Shown: positions 56,255 through 64,000 of the stretch, in pieces
Layout: each line of letters opens with the position of its first letter
Position numbering within the stretch: position 1 is the stretch's first letter
Assembly: GCF_024763615.1 (NCBI RefSeq)
Contig: NC_077222.1
Coordinates: 77,810,001-77,874,000 of the forward strand
Length of the DNA stretch: 64,000 nt
Direction: 5' to 3'
Source of the DNA: Phlebotomus papatasi
Lineage: Eukaryota > Arthropoda > Insecta > Diptera > Psychodidae
Notes under the pieces: model-generated
Told to the model about the DNA's origin: nothing
Database searches by the model: none
Seen by the model: the letters and a program-made list of their open reading frames with translations, nothing else
Translations under genes and position numbers: made by a program

Positions 56255-58053
56255 GGTGAGATTCTTAACAAAATCTCACCTACTATAATCCTAACAAAAT
56301 TTCATGTCGTCCGATCGACCTCAAATTTGGCCAAAATGTGTTTCGCCACTTCCTGATTCCGAATATATATGTGGCTAAGTTACGTTCCCGGCCGGCCGGC
56401 CGGCCGGCCGGCCGGCCGCTCTTTGGAGCTTAATAGCTCCTAAACTAAAAAAGATATCGACTTGCGGTTTTCGGCAAAGGTTATATATCGGGTGAAAATT
56501 GCAACATGGTGCATAGACCCCCCACCCCCCACCCCTCCTTCCGCCATTTTGAAGACCCCCCTTTTTTTGTTTTCTCAATAGCTCCGCCCCTATGGCATTC
56601 AGCGGACTCAAATTTTAGTATGTTATAGCTGGGCCTTAGAGCTTTCCATCAATACCAAACTTAAGGTCCCCCGACCCCCCTGACCCGAGCTATAAGGGTC
56701 CAAAAAAAATTTCTTAAAATGGCCATAACTCCGGTTCTAATTGTCAGAATTTAAAAAGTGAGGGCTTTTTGGAAAGCTCTCGCGAAATGCCACTTCCCCT
56801 TCTAACATCGCAAGTTCATAAAGCCACCGCTAGGGGCGCTTTTTTTAAAAAGAAAATTTTTAAATCTTAAAAGTTAAATAACTCAAAAATTCCATTGTGC
56901 ATCGGGCTGAAAATTTAGTATGTTGTAGCCGTTGATTATACCTATCAAACAAAAAAAACCTTAAGTCGATCCATAACCCCTGACCCGAGCTATAAGGGGT
57001 CAAAGTTCGAACATTGACCGGCCTCTATCTCCGGTTCTAATTAACATAGCGACCTAAATTTTACCTTTTTGGTTTCGTCTCGATGAGCACTTTCAGATGG
57101 AAGTTCAAAAAGTCACCACAGGTGGCGCTGTGATAGCGTCAAAATTCATCGAAATTCAAAGTCACTTTTCTCAAAAACGGCATTGTGCAAGTTAATGAAA
57201 TTTTAGTATGTTGTAGTCCAGTCTAGGACGTTTCTAAAATGGTGCGTATGCGCGCTGTGGTTAAAACAGAACCGGAGATATGAGGGGTCAAAGTTCACAA
57301 AATTCAAAAAATCATATCTCCGGTTCTATGTGACCGATTTTGATGAATGAGGGCTTAAACGAAAGATCTCACCAAATGCTACAACTTTCTAGAATATTTG
57401 AACTTCGTGGGACCAACACCAGGGGCGCCACAGTCGAAAAACCAATTTCAATATCACATAACCTCAATTATCTCGACTGTCGCTAAACCGATTTTGATGA
57501 TTACTTCGACACAATTGTAGAACACATTTGTCTCTACATTTCGTCCATACATCATTTTCCGCTCAGACTACGCTATCATTCCGATTTTGCCGTTTAAGTG
57601 TGAAAAAATTGATTTTTCCCATAAAAACGCTTTGAAATCACTCAGATGCCAATTTGACTGCCTCTACTCCACAAAGACACTTAAAATAGGGTTTTAAATG
57701 GAAAGTCCCGCAAAATACAACAATTCTTTGAAATAGTTGAAGCTCAACAAATGACTACTTGGGGCACTCTGGATGAAAAAACGAGTTAAGAAACAAAAAA
57801 CCTCGCTTATCTTGGCTTCTGAGTAATCGATGAAATCATGTTCTATGGGAAAATTATAGAGAACATTCTGGTCTACATTTCATCCATATAACACTTTTGT
57901 GCCAGTTCATCCAAATCCTTGATATTTTGGTTTAAATACAAAATTTGTATAATTTCACGAATTTGATTCAAGATAACTGAATGGCGTCTCCCAACTTCAG
58001 CTCTAAATCGAATTTGCATGCACTCCGAGTTAGCTCACGTTAAGAATCTCACC
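56255..58053. mobile_element. TA-flanked TIR element, 1.8 kb, made of R6 modules
   Basis: The ends GGTGAGATTCTTAAC and its exact complement (15 bp, 17 bp counting TA) are bounded by TA. The left end itself can fold (GGTGAGATT with AATCTCACC 20 bp on). The interior has four or five degenerate modules of about 200-300 bp, each with a phrase like ATTGTGCA, then AAATTTTAGTATGTTGTAG, then CGGAGATATGAGGGTCAAAG or TCTCCGGTTCTA, and a phrase like ACCGCTAGGGGCGC. A diverged module copy is at 9960-10445. No coding region. Confidence 0.75.
56388..56418. repeat. (CCGG)n tract
   Basis: About seven consecutive CCGG units directly before an R4/R6-type start (AGATATCGACTTGCGGTTTT). It is self-complementary and rich in CpG, standing out sharply in AT-rich DNA. 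Confidence 0.9.
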
Positions 58054-58055
58054 TA

Positions 58056-59149
58056 CATAAGCCGGTTAGGATTATCTGTCCCTTTTTTATTGTGGAAAAT
58101 TTACAGAATGCCAATACAACATAAGTCATTGTGGTGGAAACATGGAATGAGATGGTCGAATAAAAATTTTCCTCACAATAAAACAATAAAGTATCCAGAT
58201 ATGATGTCGCGGGTAATTGGTTTTATGGAGTTTAGGTTGAAGTTATATGCGGTTATAAGTGATGATGCGGAAATTTTTATTGGTTTTTGCAGCGTTAGCT
58301 AAAAGTTTTAGGATGTAAATATTTGCAACAAGCATATGGTGACTTCCGGAACCCATAATCCTTTAACCTTCCCCAACACTGTTTCTCACCATGAAACATA
58401 CTTAGACATTTTATAAAAGAGCAATTTTGTAACAAAATGCAGAGCTGACAGAGCAATTTAGCGTAGATCACAAGTTCTGAAGGGAGGACGAAGGGACGGA
58501 ATGTTTTGGTATGAAGTGTGTGAAATTGAACAGAGAATCCTGCATTTTGTGCCACATTGTATTTCGCGCCAGGCACCAAGTGTTGTAGGAGTATTGCAGA
58601 TCTCAAAGTGTATTCATTGTCCAATTATTCGGACGATTCGGACCATAGAGCCTTGTTGTAATCTCACATACACGAATTGTCACTCATACAGTTTATCAAA
58701 CACTGAGAACAAGGCTCAACTATTCTCCCGATAGTTAATTAACATCCAAGATATAGTTTGACTAGTATAATGCTAAAATCGTTCGGAACTTTTCGGCCCT
58801 ACCTTCAAAATTTCGATATTGACTTTTCTATCCTAGTCCTACTACCAATGATTTGTGCCATTTTTGATCAAATTCTGTCGATTAAAACAGGATTCAGGGC
58901 TATGAAGTTGTATTCTGAAACATCCTACATTTTGAATTGGACAGTTCGGTGTAGGGAAACTTTTTATTTTGAGCGGAAAATATAAGGGTCAACTGAAACT
59001 TTCAAAATTGGATATGTAGTAGGGGTTGAAGTGTAGAATTCGGTGCTTATTTAAAACTCCTGACAGATGGATCAGTGAAGAATGGACTGAGAATACCATT
59101 TTCCAATTAAACTAGATTATATGGTAAATCGGAATAGTGATACCTAGGC
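58056..59149. other. No supported gene
   Basis: Several frames of 75-109 codons (58018-58302, 58295-58624, 58501-58734, 58758-58985) overlap on both strands. None shows a domain, signal peptide or splice context that I would trust. Confidence 0.5.
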
Positions 59150-59165
59150 TTGTTGAGTCCTTTGT

Positions 59166-59620
59166 ATCTCCTGTGCATCTTCTTTGTTCAGAACCAATCA
59201 CATTTATGAATATATTTCAGAATCGTTTTGGGTATAAGATCCTGCCCCTCCCTAAACGGTGCAAGAATCTTTCTACACACATCCAATGAAGGGCATTCCC
59301 ATAAGAAGTGCTCAACCGTCTCTATAAGAGCCCCACAGCCTCTAAGAAAATGCTGATAGGGATAACCTCATCGTGAAAAGGTGAGAGCTTAAAATGTGAC
59401 CGGTGAAGACACCCACGACAATTCGCAAATATGTTCTGCTCAAATTGAGCAGAAAGTCGCACTATGTCTTTGAGGGGCCCCCAATCAACGACTTCGCCTT
59501 CCTGCAGCAAATCTGACAACTCATTCCTCCTACAGTTCCTCCTTCAGAGTCTCACTTGAGATGCCCGAAACAAGTAGTGTACCTATGAACTCCTTCGTGG
59601 CAGCCAGTTAGTTAACCATT
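59166..59620 (-). pseudogene. Non-LTR retrotransposon ORF2 C-terminal remnant
   Basis: On the minus strand, about 59597-59540 reads FIGTLLVSGISSETLKEEL. About 59460-59355 reads LSRTYLRIVVGVFTGHILSS then HLFTMRLSLS. After a frameshift, about 59350-59200 reads RGCGALIETVEHFLWECPSL then DVCRKILAPFREGQDLIPKT, and ends KCDWF-stop near 59194. The TGH..L..HL..M phrase followed by C-x2-C...ETVEH.L.ECP is the end of the RNase H region plus zinc knuckle of jockey/R1-type LINEs. Stops and frameshifts show it is dead. It differs in type from the RWxGH remnants at 37.7 and 60.9 kb, so at least two LINE lineages are present. Confidence 0.8.
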
Positions 59621-59999
59621 CAGTTAACGTGACTATAAACTGCAAACCTACGAACACAATTTTCTTGTAGAAACGGTTGTGCGATAGGATTGAATCAGGA
59701 CGAACCGAATATACGAAGAAAGCAATAGGAACAAGGAAAATTGATTATTAGCGAAAATCATGTTCGTCAAGTCAATATATTTCCCCAAAGTATCAGTCAC
59801 ATCAAACGTGATAGGACTACATCTTCAACCACAGAAGATTAAAAATAGTAATTTTTTTTTTTTAAAAAGGGGATGAATAAGTAATGACAGTCTTATTTAT
59901 CATTTAAAGAAGTTCTCCTCAAAAACCTCAAGTTGCGGTCTTTTACTGTTTAGCCTCCTTTTCCTTCTATTATATGTTCCATTCTATCCTATGTTCAGA

Positions 60000-60150
60000 C
60001 TTGTTTAAACATTTTAGGACCTCATTAAGGAGCCTTCATATGCTTCAAAGGAACAGGTACGCTCTCTAGTGCCTTTTTATCCTTTGACCTTGGAAAACTA
60101 TTATTAGGATTGATTCAACAGTATTTCCATATATGGACAGAATGTACGTA
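60000..60150 (+). repeat. Dispersed repeat R2, partial copy
   Basis: TAGTGCCTTTTTATCCTTTG, ACCTTGGAAAACTATTATTA and TTCAACAGTATTTCCATATA parallel 20310-20385 and 50960-51015. Confidence 0.5.
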
Positions 60151-60514
60151 CAATTATGATTTCCGAGCGGGAAAACAAGTATTTGGAAATAAAGAAGACG
60201 TCTTTCTTCTTTCGATGCCCACTTCTTCTTTCTATTGATACGTGATATTTATATGATTGCTCTCCCTTCGATCTTCTTTGTCTTTTCTCAGATATCTATT
60301 TTTTAGAATTTTATGATCTTATGCCGATTTGAATTTCGCAAGAAGTACATTCGTTTTGAAGGTAATATAAACATAGTGATTATTTGTCAATTAAACATCA
60401 AAGAGTGATCCATATAAGCCGAAACTTTGAAAGATAATTCTCAGAAAAATTAATATAAAAATTTCCACATTCGTATGTCAATTCAAAAAATGTGGACACT
60501 TAATTATATGGTTT

Positions 60515-60690
60515 ATGATCGTGAAATCTAACTGTCCGTTTAGGTCAAGACAACCTTTAAAAAAACATGGGTTTGGAGAGAAAGGAGAGGGGTTGCGAAA
60601 AATTAGGGGTGTTGTAATGCTCCTTATTGAATCGATTTTAGGGGGGTCCTGCAAATGCCCCAGGTATGTATATAACTGTATGGCCTCTGG
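60515..60690 (-). repeat. Dispersed repeat R4, weak inverted copy
   Basis: AAAAAACATGGGTTTGGAGA, GGAGAGGGGTTGCG and TTTTAGGGGGGTCCTG resemble the inverted R4 order at 49290-49385. The frames on both strands here are not supported as genes. Confidence 0.4.
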
Positions 60691-60884
60691 AGCAAGCGGC
60701 GGTTGGACTGACCGACGAATCAGACTTATCTGAGGATAAATTTTGAAATCACTTGGAACAACTATTAATAATAGCGCAGGAAGAAAAATAGATGCCTTGT
60801 AGAACAAGAATTTTGACATGTCTTTTAATGCACATTTAAAAGGTCTATAATAAGATTTTGATTTTTAGTAGTCACTCACAGAAA

Positions 60885-61145
60885 TATGAGAAGGGATTAT
60901 TCCGAAGCCTATACTATACAACCAGCAGTTGTATGTGCGCTATCGAGAGGTAATTGTTGTCAAGCAATATGCATCAATAGGCTCCGGTGGGCTGGTCATC
61001 TGGTGCGCAAGGATGAGACCAACACAGCCTGGAAAGTCTTTGGGAGCAGACTCTATGTTTCGAAGAAACGAGGCCGACCTAGTCTTCCATGGATCAATAG
61101 CATGAACCAGGACGCCAGCTCATTAGGGATGCAGAAGATTTGTTT
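60885..61145 (+). pseudogene. Non-LTR retrotransposon ORF2 C-terminal remnant
   Basis: The first 85 codons of an open frame read ...ICINRLRWAGHLVRKDET..., then KKRGRPSLPWINSMNQDASS and LGMQ. RLRWAGHLVR, RGRPxLxW and DxxxLG are the usual closing motifs of LINE ORF2 proteins. The frame happens to stay open to 61539, but past about 61145 the composition changes and no family motif is seen. The reverse transcriptase is missing, so this is a truncated relic of the same general type as at 37.7 kb. Confidence 0.75.
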
Positions 61146-62212
61146 CATTTTATTCGGTATCTTCGGTATTAATAGGTTAATTTGTCCACTAACATTATTC
61201 AAAATCCTGGATCTTGGATTCCAGGATAATAATATCTATAAGATCTACAACTCTGGGCCCCCATTATCCCAAATACGTCATTGGGGCGTTGCTATTTACA
61301 CCCCACTGTACATGGCAGAACTCTATGGTTCTAGTGTAAGCGTTCTCACAATCCGGAGAATTCATCCCCCTATCACACAAGAAACATCGTTGGAGCGTTG
61401 TGTCGAAATCGAGCAGATTCACATCCTAAATATTAAATGGATGAGCGTTTATGCAAATGTGGTGCAAGCAAATGCTTGGATGTTGGCACATGATGAGTGT
61501 AGAATGGACAGTGAGGAATGTAGCAGTTATGCAGACTAAGCCGTAAACCCAATCAAAATGACCGAATTTCAGTAATTGTTCTCCAGCTGTCCCCAACATG
61601 AACATGGCACGTCAGTTTTGAGTGAGAAAAGGTCCTGATGGATTGAAGAAGTGGACATAGACGTGCAATAATTGACGCCAAACGTGGGACCGGTGAATAT
61701 ATTGAGTTTGCCTAGACTGGACAAATGAGTATTGTGGTCTTGGGAAAATTCCACTGATTTAACCATTATGTGTAAATTTGACCCAACAACTGAAAGCACA
61801 ATTGACAACATTATGTGTGGTTCATTTGAAATTGTTTGGACTCCCACCCATAAATTACTTTGTGTATTTATGAGAGTTTCAAGCACTCTAACAAATGGCT
61901 AATGCATTCAGTATGTGAGCACAAGATGGTGCGGTGGGGTGTGGAAAAACTACCCCTTGGTGTGCAACAGGTTGACGTGTGTAAGTAAAATATTTCATGT
62001 GCTTTACATGCAACTCCCTATATTAGTTGATTTTTAGTGTTGATGACTTAGGCGAGGGCTTCATAAATTGTAGCAACATGATTTTTATTTGCCCTATGGC
62101 TCACAACTTGTAATCCTAGCATAAGTTGTCCACAAATACAGAAAGGGTTAAGCTAATGTCAGCATAATCATTTGACTTTCTCACTCAACCCACCACATTT
62201 ATTTGGTTAGCC
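61146..62212. other. No supported gene
   Basis: The tail of the open frame from 60886 and a 105-codon minus-strand frame (61569-61886) have no recognisable domain, and no element ends were seen. Confidence 0.5.
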
Positions 62213-62214
62213 TA

Positions 62215-63087
62215 CACCGAGAAAAATTTGGATGGTATTTTCTACAAATCGTGTCTTTAAATTCTACCGCCTCAAAAGATAGTAGAAAATACCATCCTCC
62301 ATAGAAACTTTCCTTTAGAATCCACCATCTTGACATTTTAAAATTTACTATCCTATGGATAGTAAATTCTAACAGCCGGATGTTAAAATCTACTATCCTC
62401 ATTTAGATTTTACCTTGACCTCTCTTAGATTTTAATATCCGGGAAGTAAATTTTACTGGCCGCATATTAGATGTTAAAATTTAACTGGAAGACAGTAAAT
62501 TTTAACGGAGGATAGTAATTTGGATTGAAATTACTATCCAAGCCAGTAAAATTTGCCATCCTTCTGTTAGAATGTCATTTTGGAATATCGTGGGTGCCGA
62601 TGCAACGGTTCCCGATATGCTTTGAATATATTATAGGAATTCGTGGCGCAGCTGGAAGATGCTGGACTGTCATCACAAAGATCGTGTGTTCAAATCTCGG
62701 CGCAGTCGTCAATTTTCACGCACCAAAATGGCTTGAAATACAGAGAATATCATCCAAGAAGGGCCACAAGCCCTCAAACAATGGCCAAAGGCCAAAAATC
62801 AATGAAAATAAGGAAAAATAAATTTTTCCGACATTTTTCATTCTAATATCCGGCTAGTAAAATTTACTATCCTGCCAGTAAAATTTACCATCCGGATAGT
62901 AAAATCTAATATCCGGGGATATTAGAATTTACCATCCGGCTTTTAGAATTTACTATCCATGCAATAGATTCTACAATTTTTGACAGTCCAATTTAATATC
63001 GCGTTTGCTGGGTGACTTTTTTACTATCCGGCCATTAGAATTTTGTATGGAGGATGGTAAATTTTACCATCCACATTTTTCTCGGTG
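62215..63087. mobile_element. TA-flanked element of the CACCGAGAAAAAT group, interior of GGATAGTAAA words
   Basis: Ends CACCGAGAAAAATTTGGATG and (complement) CACCGAGAAAAATGTGGATG, with TA on both sides. The interior outside the SINE is a dense set of ACTATCC/GGATAGT and TAAAATTTAC words in both orientations, so it can fold in many registers. It contains the SINE copy at 62575-62822. Confidence 0.85.
62575..62822 (+). mobile_element. tRNA-derived SINE, copy C (same family as 17.8 kb)
   Basis: A-box-like TGGCGCAGCTGG and B-box-like GTGTTCAAATC, then a body matching the complement of 17842-18080. It is nested in the GGATAGT-word element. Both known copies of this SINE sit inside elements of the CAC-GAGAAAAAT group. 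The 98- and 67-codon frames are translations of the SINE. Confidence 0.75.
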
Positions 63088-63089
63088 TA

Positions 63090-64000
63090 TGTAGTCTATC
63101 TCGATACATGATGATAATTCGTTGTACACTTTGGCAGATTGAGTTAAATTTGTCTGGTAATTAGTCACTATACCAGGGAGGTAATCCATGGGCTTTCATA
63201 CCACTTTACTGAACAATTATATGGATTTAGAGATAACAGTTGTCTTATAACGCTATGCTATTTACTATTTTACTGTATTATGTTACTGGATTAAATGCTT
63301 ATTAATTTTCTGACACTTTTCTACATTGTTTGTGTAATAGCGAAATGATTAATGGTATGATAAAAACACAAGCTATGAGAAAGTATAGTATTAGTAATCT
63401 AAAAGAATCATCACAGTAGTATACTGGTGTTTAAAATTCTGTTTATTGAGCTAAATTTAATATGGAGAAATTCAAAAATGTCCTCTCAAGTAAAATGTGT
63501 AACCATACAACTCCTTTAAATTCAATGTATCGAGCATAATTACAATTTATTTGCTATAAGATAGTATCGAACTTCCTAAGCGATTATCAAAATCTATAAA
63601 AAATATTTTAGGCCACACCCTCTTGGTAGTATAGTTCAGCTTTTTAAATTATTGATGTAAACGTCAAACCTGGGCAATCAAAGAAACAGACCTAATAAAA
63701 TTAGACCACGCCCAAAACAGAATTCGCATAGAAAATTAAAGTAGGTACTATGAATTTAAAAGAATATTTTTTGAGCTATTCTAGTAAGTCAATTGATTTT
63801 AAAGGATATTGAACACCAATTAATAAATTAAAATGGAAAACTGCACATCAGTGGGCGTGGCTTCAAAAATGGTATGGTACTAAAACTATGTTCTCTGTTC
63901 CTTGCTCTAACTTTTACTTTTTTTATTGAGAAAACTGAATAGCATTTGCAAATTTGGTTTTGTTTATAAACCGTATAATGGCCTCTACACACTAGGAGCA
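63090..64000. other. No supported gene
   Basis: AT-rich sequence to the end of the window. I see no element ends, repeats or coding region. Confidence 0.5.

Noticed and set aside
58018..58302. 94-codon frame after the 56.3-58.1 kb element
   Set aside because: It starts within the element's right end and has no recognisable domain.
61146..61539. Second half of the 217-codon frame as a continued protein
   Set aside because: LINE motifs stop at about 61145 and the rest shows no domain; the open frame is probably chance.

Overview
This looks like gene-poor, AT-rich nuclear DNA from an insect, probably a fly-like (dipteran) lineage. The evidence is a spliced Tigger/pogo transposase with insect-style sequence, many short TIR elements, tRNA-derived SINEs, non-LTR retrotransposon remnants and a long satellite. 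I could not identify any intact host protein-coding gene, rRNA or true tRNA gene. Most reading frames above 60 codons look like chance frames or pieces of repeats. The species call is inference; nothing in the sequence names the organism.

Layout. 0.4-5.2 kb: an internally deleted relative of the Tigger element, a 1.28-kb TA-flanked element with a small ORF, and a MITE nested inside another inverted-repeat element. 6-18.5 kb: further TA-flanked MITEs, two foldback elements built from about 15-bp words, three-copy hairpin family R1, a minisatellite whose unit contains GGTAAGT, and an element whose interior is words of the type ACACCAA/GGTGTT and which contains a SINE. 20-30.4 kb: a TTAA-flanked MITE, a SINE with clear target duplications, a 2.16-kb TIR element, an R1 copy split by a TTAA element, and a 388-bp palindromic element. 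32.4-35.5 kb: a nearly intact Tigger/pogo transposon, with two coding exons, a complete DDD triad and one in-frame stop before a lysine/glutamate-rich tail. 37.7-38.5 kb: a non-LTR retrotransposon 3' remnant split by a TA-flanked palindromic MITE. 40.37-50.12 kb: a 9.76-kb element with hAT-type ends and a perfect 8-bp target duplication; it holds GCC-rich subterminal blocks, about 730-bp inverted arms and a 41-bp satellite of about 6.8 kb that switches orientation in the middle. 50.7-51.7 kb: a cluster of dispersed repeats (R2, R4, R5, R3). 52-56.2 kb: a 4.2-kb element with perfect 26-bp inverted ends containing other elements and a decayed, intron-bearing gene fragment. 56.3-58.1 kb: a TIR element made of degenerate modules. 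59-63.1 kb: two non-LTR remnants in opposite orientations and a palindromic element with a second copy of the tRNA-like SINE.

How the parts relate. Several nestings can be read to the base and show which insertion came later and what target was duplicated: TA for the pogo-like and CAC...GAGAAAAAT groups, TTAA for piggyBac-like MITEs, and 8 bp for the hAT-type giant. The Tigger transposase is the only recognisable near-complete protein and is a plausible source of activity for its own deletion derivative; whether it moves the other GGG-ended TA-flanked families is inference. The strongest candidates for something undescribed are the giant hAT-type foldback carrying an inverted satellite, and the group of elements that share ends but have interiors built from unrelated palindromic words.
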